NCBI GenBank assembly: GCA_030612485.1
Contig: JAUWNS010000049.1
Location: forward strand, 1-14,431
Reading direction: 5' to 3'
DNA: 14,431 bases
From: Candidatus Bipolaricaulota bacterium
GTDB lineage: Bacteria > Bipolaricaulota > Bipolaricaulia > UBA7950 > UBA9294
The position numbers were made by a program, and so were the translations under genes. A model generated the notes under the pieces. That model saw nothing but the letters and a program-made list of their open reading frames with translations. It had not been told where the DNA came from and made no database searches. Each line of letters begins with the position of its first letter. Position 1 is the first letter of the stretch. Of this stretch, positions 1 through 7,141 are shown piece after piece.

Positions 1-339
1 ACCGTCGAATGAACGCACACCAAACAAACGCGCGAACAAATTCAGGTTCTCTATGGCACTCATCTTCTCGTAGAGATTTGCGTCCTCAAAGCAGACACCG
101 ATGTCTCCCTGTACTTTCTCAACGTTCCTGGCAACATCCATGCCAAGTAGTGTGGCTCTACCACCTTTGGGTTTAAGCTGTCCCGTCAGCATCTTAACAG
201 TAGTAGTCTTGCCGGCACCATTGGGACCCAGAAACCCTAGAATTTCGCCTTCAGCCACATTAAAACTGATGTGGTCCACGGCAACCAATTTGCCATACCG
301 GTAGGTCAGTTCCTCAGCAATAATCGCATCGCGAGCCAC
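1..339 (-). CDS. ABC transporter ATP-binding protein (N-terminal part, runs off left edge)
   Basis: This gene encodes the nucleotide-binding subunit of an ABC transporter, which hydrolyses ATP at the inner face of the membrane to drive export. The 113 codons visible give the N-terminal half of the domain. The Walker A motif GPNGAGKTT lies at residues 38-46, after an A-loop-like Tyr-Arg-Tyr at 13-15, and the Q-loop region is near residues 80-90. The order and the IGVCFEDANLYEKMS segment resemble the DrrA/CcmA-type (ABC-2) ATPases. Signature motif, Walker B and C-terminus lie beyond base 1. I chose the GTG start because AAGGAG sits 5 nt upstream; no in-frame ATG is better placed. The Q-loop position carries Glu (CFE) where Gln is usual. 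Its permease should be encoded off the left edge. The permease remnant at 363-683 is of another (LolE/FtsX-like) type, so the two need not be partners. Confidence 0.9.
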   Translation of the reverse strand, partial: MARDAIIAEELTYRYGKLVAVDHISFNVAEGEILGFLGPNGAGKTTTVKMLTGQLKPKGGRATLLGMDVARNVEKVQGDIGVCFEDANLYEKMSAIENLNLFARLFGVRSFDG

Positions 340-362
340 ATCATCTCCTTCCCCACTGTACG

Positions 363-683
363 CTAGATCCAGCTTGTTGGAATTGTATCATATACCTGAA
401 TGGCCCATTTGGTCAATCGAGAATCAAGCGCGCTCGCCACCTGTTGCAGCGTGAGCCCGTTCGACGGCACCGGATCGTCGGCGTAGCCCACGGCGCAGAC
501 CTGAAAGGCGCCCTGGTTCTGGGTAGTCTGCGAGTTCGTCATCGAGGCGAAGAAGCCATCGGTGATCCCCCACATCACCAGGATCACCCAGCTGCCGAAA
601 GCGACCGTGGCGATCATCAAGAATGTACGCTGCGGATGGTGCCACAGGTTGCACCACGCAATGCGCCAAGTCATGAGGTTCAT
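363..683 (-). pseudogene. truncated ABC transporter permease (LolE/FtsX-like), N-terminal remnant
   Basis: The ORF encodes 106 residues that begin like a full-length ABC permease of the LolE/FtsX/MacB type. There is a short basic N-terminus (MNLMTWRIAWCNLWHHPQRT), one transmembrane segment at about residues 20-42, and the start of the external domain (a GYADDPVPSNGLT-like stretch). Members of that family are usually near 400 residues with four membrane spans; here only the first span remains. Family-like sequence fades after about residue 92, and the last 14 or so residues come from what looks like the promoter of the next gene. The start codon overlaps the stop of the upstream tetR-type gene (ATGA), which implies translational coupling in the ancestral operon. 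I read it as a deletion remnant. A functional short membrane protein or an assembly error cannot be excluded. Confidence 0.7.
387..416 (-). promoter_or_regulatory. sigma70-type promoter for the ABC ATPase gene
   Basis: Read on the minus strand there is TTGACC (411-416), an 18-nt spacer and TATGAT (387-392), with transcription expected to start near 380, about 40 nt before the GTG start at 339. The -35 box lies inside the last codons of the permease remnant's ORF. It is a prediction from consensus only. Confidence 0.55.
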
Positions 684-1312
684 CCATCCTCCTTCTTCTG
701 TCGTCGTGTTGGGCAGGTCAGACCATCGGCGATCACCTGTGGAAGAAATTCAAGGAGCAACCTGTACAACTCTTCCGAGATGCTATCGCGCCCGAGCGGG
801 AGCAGCTTGATCATACCAAGAGAGTAGAGGATCTCCTGTGGATTACCGGGAATAATCTCCCCGCGTGCCTGCGCCTTGACGATCTCCTGAATGAGCGGCG
901 CATACAATTCCATTGAGCGTTCTACGATGTCCCCAATGTCTAACGTGCGCATCATTTGCACTAACTGACCCGGGTCATCGAGCTGAATACGAGCGAACTC
1001 GTTTGTCTCGATTTCGTGCACGATCCCGTGTAGCAGACTCAGCAACGCCTCGCGTGTGTCGTCGATCGCACCAAACGAACCATCGATCAAGCGTTGTGCT
1101 ATCGCTGGTAGCTCGGCGAGCAGGATCTCCGCGTACAGCCCCTCCTTGCTCTCGAAGAACAGGTAGAAGCTCGATTTTGCGATTCCAGCCAGCTTGACCA
1201 GATCGTCGATTGTCGTCTTCTTCAACCCGTAGCGCGTGAAGCACGACCGCCCAGCAGCGAAAAGCCGCTCGCGGATCTTCTCCTTTTCCACCTCTGTGAA
1301 AGCTCTGGGCAT
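680..1312 (-). CDS. TetR/AcrR-family transcriptional regulator
   Basis: A 210-residue protein of normal length for TetR-family dimeric repressors. The N-terminal three-helix DNA-binding domain spans about residues 10-60. The helix-turn-helix is around 33-52 and carries the family pattern TTIDDLVKLAGIAKSSFYLF followed by ESKEGLYAEIL. The rest (about 65-200) is the all-helical ligand-binding and dimerisation domain, whose ligand cannot be read from sequence. The ATG is preceded by AGAGGA at suitable spacing. The gene overlaps the permease start by 4 bases, so it probably controlled a transporter operon that includes that gene, and a palindrome on its own promoter suggests autorepression. Because the permease is now truncated, the regulator may be orphaned or may act on distant targets. 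Confidence 0.92.
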   Translation of the reverse strand: MPRAFTEVEKEKIRERLFAAGRSCFTRYGLKKTTIDDLVKLAGIAKSSFYLFFESKEGLYAEILLAELPAIAQRLIDGSFGAIDDTREALLSLLHGIVHEIETNEFARIQLDDPGQLVQMMRTLDIGDIVERSMELYAPLIQEIVKAQARGEIIPGNPQEILYSLGMIKLLPLGRDSISEELYRLLLEFLPQVIADGLTCPTRRQKKEDG

Positions 1313-1338
1313 GACCGATCCTCTGAATCATAGACGTT

Positions 1339-1355
1339 TATATTCACAGAATATA
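1339..1355. promoter_or_regulatory. candidate TetR operator, 17-bp perfect palindrome
   Basis: The sequence TATATTC-ACA-GAATATA is a perfect 7-bp inverted repeat with a 3-base centre. It covers the predicted -10 box of the tetR-type gene and ends 27 bp upstream of its start codon. This is the usual place for an autoregulatory TetR operator. An imperfect outer pair, CTCTGAAT (1321-1328) and ATACAGAG (1353-1360), surrounds it. Confidence 0.6.
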
Positions 1356-1377
1356 CAGAGCGCTCTAGAAATGTCAA
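1350..1377 (-). promoter_or_regulatory. promoter of the tetR-type gene
   Basis: On the minus strand: consensus -35 TTGACA (1372-1377), a 16-nt spacer and -10 TATATT (1350-1355). The -10 box coincides with the right half of the palindrome at 1339-1355. Predicted transcription start is near 1343, giving a leader of about 30 nt. Confidence 0.65.
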
Positions 1378-1460
1378 GATAATAGGCCATTCGAGGAAGG
1401 ATCCCGCAATCACGTTATGCAAGAAGCAAGGTTTAACCCTTGCCCGCAGTCCCACATACC

Positions 1461-1480
1461 AAAGACCCTGCTGAGTCCTT
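1461..1480 (-). terminator. weak hairpin downstream of radC
   Basis: In the minus-strand RNA the sequence can fold as AAGGACUC-AGCA-GGGUCUUU, an 8-bp stem with two G-U pairs and a 4-nt loop, about 40 nt after the radC stop. The uridines are inside the stem rather than following it, so it would be at best a poor intrinsic terminator. I found no better one between radC and the tetR promoter. Confidence 0.25.
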
Positions 1481-1520
1481 GAATCTTTATGTTTCTCCGG
1501 TTTTTGCATGACAAAGCTGT

Positions 1521-2186
1521 TTACATATTCCCTGTCTGCTTGAGCGACAGGTGGCCGTTCCTGGTAACGATGAGGTGATCGAGAACCTTGATCCCGAGGA
1601 TCTCTCCCGCTTTCACCAAGCGTTTCGTCAGGGCGAGATCCTCAGGGCTTGCTTCGAGTGTCCCCGAGGGGTGGTTGTGCGCGAGGATGACCGAGGCGGC
1701 CCGGTCGCTGATCGGATCGGCGAAGACCTCCCGCGGGTGTACCTGGTTGGAATCGAGCAATCCTACCGTGACCACGCGGCTCTCGATCACCTCGTTTGCC
1801 CCGTTGAGCGACAGGCAGACGAAGTACTCCTGTCGCTTGTCGCGGATCTGTTGGATGAACGGCAGGACGTCCTTCGCTTCGCGAATCGGGGCCTTCCCCT
1901 GGAGGAGGTGCCGTCGTGCCAGTTCGAAGGCGGCCACGATCTGACAGGCCTTGGCCCGTCCGATTCCCTCGACCCCTTCTAGCGTATCGACATCGGCCCG
2001 GTCCAATCGTTGCTCCAGCGAGTCGAGAATCAGCGAGGCCAGCTTGAGGACACTGACTCCTTTGATACCGCTTCCCAAGAGGATGGCCAGGAGTTCCGTA
2101 TCCGAAAGGGCCGCCGCGCCTTTGGCGATCAGCCTTTCCCGCGGCCGGTCAATATCCGGAATATCCCGGATGCGTTTTGTTGACAC
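1521..2186 (-). CDS. radC: RadC-family JAMM/MPN domain protein
   Basis: A complete 221-residue RadC-family protein, the usual length. The N-terminal part (about 1-95) includes a helix-hairpin-helix-like segment LEGVEGIGRAKACQI near residues 69-83. The C-terminal MPN/JAB domain (about 100-221) keeps the whole JAMM zinc signature: Glu153 in HPREVF, then H170-N-H172-P-S-G, Ser180 and Asp183. The fold predicts a zinc-dependent hydrolase, but the physiological role is unsettled; the historical DNA-repair assignment from E. coli radC102 was later traced to recG. The GTG start is supported by GAGGTGA about 7 nt upstream and by the conserved early SDIPDIDRPRERL-type segment. It stands alone, divergent from the beta-helix gene. 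Nothing else nearby (integrase, antirestriction genes) suggests a mobile element copy. Confidence 0.95.
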   Translation of the reverse strand: MSTKRIRDIPDIDRPRERLIAKGAAALSDTELLAILLGSGIKGVSVLKLASLILDSLEQRLDRADVDTLEGVEGIGRAKACQIVAAFELARRHLLQGKAPIREAKDVLPFIQQIRDKRQEYFVCLSLNGANEVIESRVVTVGLLDSNQVHPREVFADPISDRAASVILAHNHPSGTLEASPEDLALTKRLVKAGEILGIKVLDHLIVTRNGHLSLKQTGNM

Positions 2187-2209
2187 CGCTCATCACCTCA
2201 TCGTCTCAT

Positions 2210-2238
2210 AAAATAACAGATACGCATTGATTTGGCAA
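2210..2238 (-). promoter_or_regulatory. promoter of radC
   Basis: On the minus strand: TTGCCA (2233-2238), a 17-nt spacer and TATTTT (2210-2215), about 24 nt before the GTG start codon. Matches to consensus are moderate and the spacing is optimal. Confidence 0.5.
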
Positions 2239-2270
2239 CCCCTCCTTGCGCAGACCGTGGGCCCTCTAGC

Positions 2271-2317
2271 AAAAAAACCGTGTTGACATTGTCCCGAATC
2301 TGAAACTCATGTATATA
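2271..2317 (+). promoter_or_regulatory. promoter region of the beta-helix gene
   Basis: A seven-base A-tract (2271-2277) precedes TTGTCC (2289-2294), a 17-nt spacer and TATATA (2312-2317). A consensus TTGACA (2283-2288) is also present but stands 23 nt from the TATATA box, so it does not pair well with it. A second TATATA occurs at 2326-2331. The exact start site cannot be fixed by eye. The gene's ribosome binding site is the AAAAAGGGGG run at 2344-2353, 6 nt before the ATG. Confidence 0.45.
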
Positions 2318-2359
2318 TGCAGAGGTATATAAAGGATCGATACAAAAAGGGGGCACAAG

Positions 2360-5300
2360 ATGAACGGCACAAAACGGATTTTGGTCACGGCTATCACTCT
2401 GATCATAAGTCTTTCCTTCCTCGTTGTGGTTTCTACGGTTACCTTGGCGAAAACGATTGAGGTTCCAGGGGATTATACCACGCTGCAGCGGGCGATAGAT
2501 GCCGCACGCAGCGGCGATAAGATCATCCTCACGACAAGGGCGCGAACCTTGCGGGAAAACATAACTCTGCGCAACGATCGCCGGCTAACGATCACTACCT
2601 CATCGCGAACAAGGGAGGTGACGATCAATGGAAGCAGGCGGAATGAGCCTGTCATCACGCTCACCAATTGTAGCTCGATCACGTTCGAGAACATCATTAT
2701 CCAGAGCGGATCGGTCGGTGTTTTCTCTCAGAACAGCAGGGATATTGTATTTACGGACTGCACGATCGAGAAAAACAGGACTGCCGGACTCCAGGGGACC
2801 GGGTTCACGCTAGAAGACAGTGTAGTTCAGCGCAACGGCACATGGGGTGTTGAGTTGATCGGCGATCCGACCGACCCGAGTAAGGTGGAAGCGGTAATCG
2901 AGACGAGCACCATCGCTTATAATCGCCAGGGTGGGTTTTCTGTGCGGGCGGCTACCCTCGAGATCAAGAGCTCCACGATCGAGAAGAACCTCGGGTATGG
3001 GCTCGATGTCAGTGATAAGGCGGTGGTGACGTTCAACGACACGATAAGGCCTACCGTAATCTTTGAGAACAAGGGTGGAGGCATCTTCGTCCACGATGCC
3101 ACGCTCACGGTGCAGGGGACCGTTCGCGATAACAAAGGACCGGGAATCCTCGCTGAGTCAGCAACGCTCGACCTCGACGAGGCAACGGTCTCTGGAAACC
3201 CGGACGGAGGAGTGATCTACCGGGAATCGACTGGGACGATCAACGCCAGTCAGATCATCGATAATGATGACGACGGGGTAGTCCTCGAACTGGAAAGCAC
3301 GGTAACCTTCTCGGGGAGCACGGTCTCTGGACAGAGCGGCCGTGGAATATATGTAACCGGTGGTTCTGATGTTCGCCTTACTGAGAAGACCACTGTCACG
3401 GGAAACGGCACGGACGGCTTAGTAATCGACACTGCTACTGGCACGGTGAGCAATTCCACGATCGCCAGTAACACCGAGAACGGAATCCTCGTGCTCAACG
3501 GCGGGACGGTAACCGTACAGGAGAACTCGATAGTTACTGATAACACGATCGATGGTATCGCGGTCAATGGGGCAACAGCCAACATCGAAGGATCTCATGT
3601 TGAGAAGAGCGGAGTCAACGGTGTCTACGCAACTGACGAAGGGCAGGTGAACATCCTTAAGAAATCGATCATCTCCGAGAACGTAGCCGATGGACTTTCC
3701 CTGAAAGGGGCGACGGGGACGATCGACGACAGCACACTAAAAGAGAATGGCGCTAACGGAGCGCACGCGACGGAAAGCTCGTTCCTCTATGCCCGGAACG
3801 GGGCTCTCTTCTTTGCGAACGACGAGAACGGCCTGTTCAGCGAGGAGAGCTACCTGGAGATGGCGGACTGTGAGGTCCGTGCGAACCAGGTGAACGGGGT
3901 CTACACCGTCTCCTCTGAGGCGAAGATTGTGGGAACGACGATCGCTGAGCAGGTCGAACATGGAATCCTTATGGAGAATAGCTCTGTATTCGTCTCTTCA
4001 TCGAAGATCCTTGCCAATCGGATGGAAGGGATCAAGGAGGTGCGCTCTAAGCTCTCCCTCTCTGATTCGACCGTAGACGGAAACACTAACAACGGTCTCC
4101 TCTTGGAGCACGCGATCGCTGATATCCTTGATTCCATCATCACCAACAACGGGATCCACGGGATCGACGCGCAACAGAACTCTAGCGTAACTGCCACGAC
4201 GACCCTCATCTCCGGACATCCTGATGATGGAGTAAGCCTGCAAAACAGCTCCGGCGATTTCCTCCGGTGTCAGATTAAGGATAACCAGGCACACGGGATC
4301 GACGCAATGATCTCGACGATCGTGATGGATACCTGTGAAGTCTCGGGGAATAGCCTGAACGGCATCGAGTTGGTGAATTCGACCGCCGATCTTACGAATA
4401 GCGAACTCATCGACAATACGGGGCGGGGGCTGAACGCGCAGGATTCGACGGCATCGCTAATTGGCTGTACCATCTCCGGGCAGAAGGTGGAGGGGGTTGT
4501 CCTCACCAACTCTGCTGCCGGGTTCGAATCGACGAATATCGAGGGGAACGCGAGTGTCGGACTCCTCGCCACCAATTCGGTGGCTGCGCTGAACAAGGGG
4601 ACGGTCTCTAACAACGGCGATGATGGGATGCGCCTGACAAAAGCGTCGATCGACGCGAAGGAGCTCACCATCTTGTCGAATGCCGGGAATGGAATCCATG
4701 CCGAATCCTCCGGCGCGACGCTCTTCGATTGCACCGTGAGCAATAACGTAAGGGACGGTCTGTGGCTCCATTTCTCTCAAATCCAGGCCGAGCTGACCAC
4801 CATCACCAAGAACGGAGGTTATGGAATCTACGGCGAGGAGCGCTCACGCGCGACGATTCTCAACTCAGCGATTGCAGATCACCCGAAAGATGGAATTCGG
4901 ATGAGCGACTCCACTGCCGATGTGCGCGCAAGCCAGATCGTCGACAACCATGGCGAAGGGATCTTTGCCGATCGTTCGGTCGTGAAGCTTCTCGATGGAA
5001 GCGAGATCTCCGGACAGACGGGGAATGGCCTTCTACTCTCGAACAGCTTTGCCGAAGTGAAAGGGAGCACTCTTACTGATAACGGGATCGACGGGGTTCA
5101 TGCGACGACATCAACGATCATCCTATCGAACTCCGGGGTATCCGACCATCAAGCGAATGGACTCTACCTCATCGATTCCAAGGCCGAGCTTGAGAATTCT
5201 CACGTGACAGCGAACCATGAACGAGGGATCCGAGCAGAGCGGAACTCCGAAGCAAAACTCATCGGGAGCACAGTCGACGAGAACGGCTCGGAAGGGGTCA

Positions 5301-7081
5301 TCCTCGATTCGAGCTCGCTCGAGGCGAAGGAGAGCCAGATCGAGGGTAATGGGACGAACGGCATCGTCGGGGTGAACGGGAAGGTGACCCTTCTCGCCTC
5401 TACCGTTTCCGATCATCCGGATGACGGGATACTTCTCTCTGGGACCACGGCCGACATCACCGAGAGCCGCATCACCAACAACCGCGGCCACGGGATCGAC
5501 GCCCTGGCTGGGGTTAACTCGATGATCACCCTCAACGCCTCCGAAGTGTCGGGGAACAGCGAACAGGGGATTCACCTGGAGGACTCCGGGGCGGATCTCG
5601 TCGGGAGCAAGGTGGATCGAAACGGCGACGTCGGAATCTACGCCGAGCGGTCGATCCTGAACCTTTCGAAGGTGAGCGAGGTAACCAATCATCCGAGTGA
5701 CGGAATCGTGCTCAAATCGAGCTCGGCGAAGATCATCGATTCGCTGATCCGCGACAATAAGGGGCACGCCCTCCGCGCCGACGATTCCAAGGCAACCCTC
5801 GAAGGGGATACGATCAGCAATAATGGCGAGAACGGGTTGGAGGCCTCTGCTAGTTCGATCACCGCTGTCACCTGTCAGATCACAGATAACGGTGTATCGG
5901 CCGTCCACGCCACCAATCGGGCGCGGGTAACGCTCGTGGGGAGCAAGGTAACCGGGCATCCTAAGGATGCAATCGTTCTTGACATGAGTTCGGTTGACCT
6001 CCAGGATAGCGAAATCAAGGAGAACGACGCTCGCGGGATCGTGGCGACAAACGGGACTCTCACCGTCTCCGGAACCCTCATCTCCGAGCACCAGGGTGTG
6101 GGAATCGACCTCACCGATTCGCGTGCCGATGTGAAGAGCTCGCAGATCAAGGAGAACGGCGACCACGGTGTCGTCGCGATTAAATCCACGATCGTGCTGA
6201 ACGATTCAACCATCTCCGGGCACCCGGACGACGGAATCACGCTCGATACCTCTTCGTTGGAATTGGTCGGAAGCCTCCTTATCAACAATAAAGGGGTTGG
6301 AGTGATGGCCGTGGATTCCCAGACGACGATCTCCGGGAGCACCATCTCCGGCAACACCGGATACGGGCTGGATCTCATCGATAGTTCGGCAGTGGTGATG
6401 AACCTCTCCGAGATCAAGGAGAACGGCGACATTGCAATCAACACGAAGAACGCGACGGTTAGCCTCCTCAATTCGAGCATTACCGATCACCCGGCAACGG
6501 GTTTGTTCCTCAATAACTCTCCCGCGTCCCTCAGCAAGAGCACGATAAGTGGGAACCAGGGTTGGGGGGTCGAGGCCGTAGATCATACGGCGATGATGGC
6601 GAGTGACTCGCTATTCACTAATAACAAGCTTGGTGGAATCTCTCTTGTGAGCTCGGTCGCCGCGCTCCTAGGCGGGGATGTGAAGGAGAATCTCGGAAGC
6701 GGGGTCGCTTTGAGTGAGCGATCGGCAGTGCTGGTGATCGGTGCGACGGTCTCGGGTAACCAAGGAGAAGGATTCTTGATCGATACCTCATCGGCATCGA
6801 TGCGGCAAGCGACCGTCACCGGAAACAGCGGAAACGGGTTGGGGCTGTTCAACCAGTCCGTGCTATCGCTCTATGAGTCACAGGTGTCGGACAACATGAA
6901 GGACGGACTCCACCTCGAAAGCTCACTCGCCTCGGTTCGATCGAACACGATCACACAGAACACGGGGTTTGGGATCTTCGCCGATGGGGAGTCGCTCCTT
7001 GCCGGGTACGATAACACCATCTCTGGAAACGGGACCAACTTCTCGGAGACGATCCCCGTGGAGTTGACCCAGCCGCGGTAA
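2360..7081 (+). CDS. giant secreted right-handed parallel beta-helix protein
   Basis: A 1573-residue protein. Residues 1-30 form a Sec signal peptide (MNGTKR, then a long hydrophobic core and a cleavage site near STVTLA-K). Next is the usual NosD/pectate-lyase-like lead-in, VPGDYTTLQRAIDAARSGD (about 36-54). From about residue 80 to 1560 the protein is one uninterrupted ladder of 22-23 residue coils with the pattern S-x-I-x-x-N-x-x-x-G-I-x-x-x-x-S, some 60-65 turns. The turns alternate in character, giving 44-45 residue pairs and 89-residue four-coil blocks. Coils are most regular after about residue 590. No catalytic motif, transmembrane anchor, LPXTG, PEP-CTERM or autotransporter domain is seen; it ends VELTQPR and then tandem stops TAATAG. 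Known relatives act on polysaccharides or serve as adhesins, but with no recognisable active site a structural, surface or carbohydrate-binding role is only inferred. A monocistronic unit with its own promoter and terminator. Confidence 0.9.
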   Translation: MNGTKRILVTAITLIISLSFLVVVSTVTLAKTIEVPGDYTTLQRAIDAARSGDKIILTTRARTLRENITLRNDRRLTITTSSRTREVTINGSRRNEPVITLTNCSSITFENIIIQSGSVGVFSQNSRDIVFTDCTIEKNRTAGLQGTGFTLEDSVVQRNGTWGVELIGDPTDPSKVEAVIETSTIAYNRQGGFSVRAATLEIKSSTIEKNLGYGLDVSDKAVVTFNDTIRPTVIFENKGGGIFVHDATLTVQGTVRDNKGPGILAESATLDLDEATVSGNPDGGVIYRESTGTINASQIIDNDDDGVVLELESTVTFSGSTVSGQSGRGIYVTGGSDVRLTEKTTVTGNGTDGLVIDTATGTVSNSTIASNTENGILVLNGGTVTVQENSIVTDNTIDGIAVNGATANIEGSHVEKSGVNGVYATDEGQVNILKKSIISENVADGLSLKGATGTIDDSTLKENGANGAHATESSFLYARNGALFFANDENGLFSEESYLEMADCEVRANQVNGVYTVSSEAKIVGTTIAEQVEHGILMENSSVFVSSSKILANRMEGIKEVRSKLSLSDSTVDGNTNNGLLLEHAIADILDSIITNNGIHGIDAQQNSSVTATTTLISGHPDDGVSLQNSSGDFLRCQIKDNQAHGIDAMISTIVMDTCEVSGNSLNGIELVNSTADLTNSELIDNTGRGLNAQDSTASLIGCTISGQKVEGVVLTNSAAGFESTNIEGNASVGLLATNSVAALNKGTVSNNGDDGMRLTKASIDAKELTILSNAGNGIHAESSGATLFDCTVSNNVRDGLWLHFSQIQAELTTITKNGGYGIYGEERSRATILNSAIADHPKDGIRMSDSTADVRASQIVDNHGEGIFADRSVVKLLDGSEISGQTGNGLLLSNSFAEVKGSTLTDNGIDGVHATTSTIILSNSGVSDHQANGLYLIDSKAELENSHVTANHERGIRAERNSEAKLIGSTVDENGSEGVILDSSSLEAKESQIEGNGTNGIVGVNGKVTLLASTVSDHPDDGILLSGTTADITESRITNNRGHGIDALAGVNSMITLNASEVSGNSEQGIHLEDSGADLVGSKVDRNGDVGIYAERSILNLSKVSEVTNHPSDGIVLKSSSAKIIDSLIRDNKGHALRADDSKATLEGDTISNNGENGLEASASSITAVTCQITDNGVSAVHATNRARVTLVGSKVTGHPKDAIVLDMSSVDLQDSEIKENDARGIVATNGTLTVSGTLISEHQGVGIDLTDSRADVKSSQIKENGDHGVVAIKSTIVLNDSTISGHPDDGITLDTSSLELVGSLLINNKGVGVMAVDSQTTISGSTISGNTGYGLDLIDSSAVVMNLSEIKENGDIAINTKNATVSLLNSSITDHPATGLFLNNSPASLSKSTISGNQGWGVEAVDHTAMMASDSLFTNNKLGGISLVSSVAALLGGDVKENLGSGVALSERSAVLVIGATVSGNQGEGFLIDTSSASMRQATVTGNSGNGLGLFNQSVLSLYESQVSDNMKDGLHLESSLASVRSNTITQNTGFGIFADGESLLAGYDNTISGNGTNFSETIPVELTQPR
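2597..7040 (+). repeat. beta-helix coil array encoded in tandem (about 66-bp units, 267-bp higher-order period)
   Basis: The coding sequence is a degenerate tandem array of about 66-69 bp coil units. A higher-order period is visible. The turn (G/D/N)HP-x-D-G, or its His-only variant, starts at residues 840, 929, 1018, 1110, 1199, 1287 and 1376, spaced 88-92 residues (four coils). An earlier copy is at 619. The intermediate pairs at 885, 973, 1065, 1154, 1243 and 1331 carry other turns. Confidence 0.85.
6144..6430 (+). repeat. identical 20-bp direct repeat 267 bp apart
   Basis: The sequence agatcaaggagaacggcgac occurs at 6144-6163 and again at 6411-6430, exactly 267 bp (89 codons) apart and in the same frame. 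A shorter related copy (atcaaggagaacg) begins at 6014, 132 bp (two coils) before the first. The match at DNA level, including third positions, suggests relatively recent duplication or gene conversion. Confidence 0.8.
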
Positions 7082-7103
7082 TAGGTTGCGTTTGAGCAAA
7101 AAA

Positions 7104-7141
7104 ACACGATGGGGCGAGGTACCTACCTCGCCCCTTTTTTA
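7104..7141. terminator. bidirectional intrinsic terminator between convergent genes
   Basis: A GC-rich perfect inverted repeat, GGGGCGAGGTA-CC-TACCTCGCCCC (7111-7134), is followed by six T (7135-7140) for the plus-strand beta-helix gene. On the other side an A-run (about 7098-7104) gives a T-run a few bases after the hairpin for minus-strand transcription. The TAA stop of the minus-strand gene (7139-7141) lies at the end of the T-run. Confidence 0.9.

Noticed and set aside
1426..1443. GCAAGG-TTTAAC-CCTTGC hairpin as a terminator
   Set aside because: The stem is only 6 bp and no T-run follows on either strand.
1521..2186. radC as a sign of a mobile element (as in prophages and integrative elements)
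   Set aside because: The protein has the full chromosomal RadC length with its N-terminal helix-hairpin-helix part, and there is no integrase, repeat or tRNA boundary nearby.
2283..2288. Consensus TTGACA as the -35 box of the beta-helix gene
   Set aside because: It is 23 nt from the best TATATA box, too far for sigma70; the weaker TTGTCC at 17-nt spacing pairs better.
5123..6166. Long minus-strand open frame (347 codons) and several others opposite the beta-helix gene
   Set aside because: They are antisense shadows of a repetitive, GC-biased coding sequence. They lack ribosome binding sites and their translations show no recognisable domain, whereas the plus frame is one continuous beta-helix with a signal peptide.
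2540..7040. Regular repeats resembling a CRISPR or satellite array
   Set aside because: The units are degenerate at DNA level, have no unique spacers and encode an uninterrupted beta-helix in one frame.
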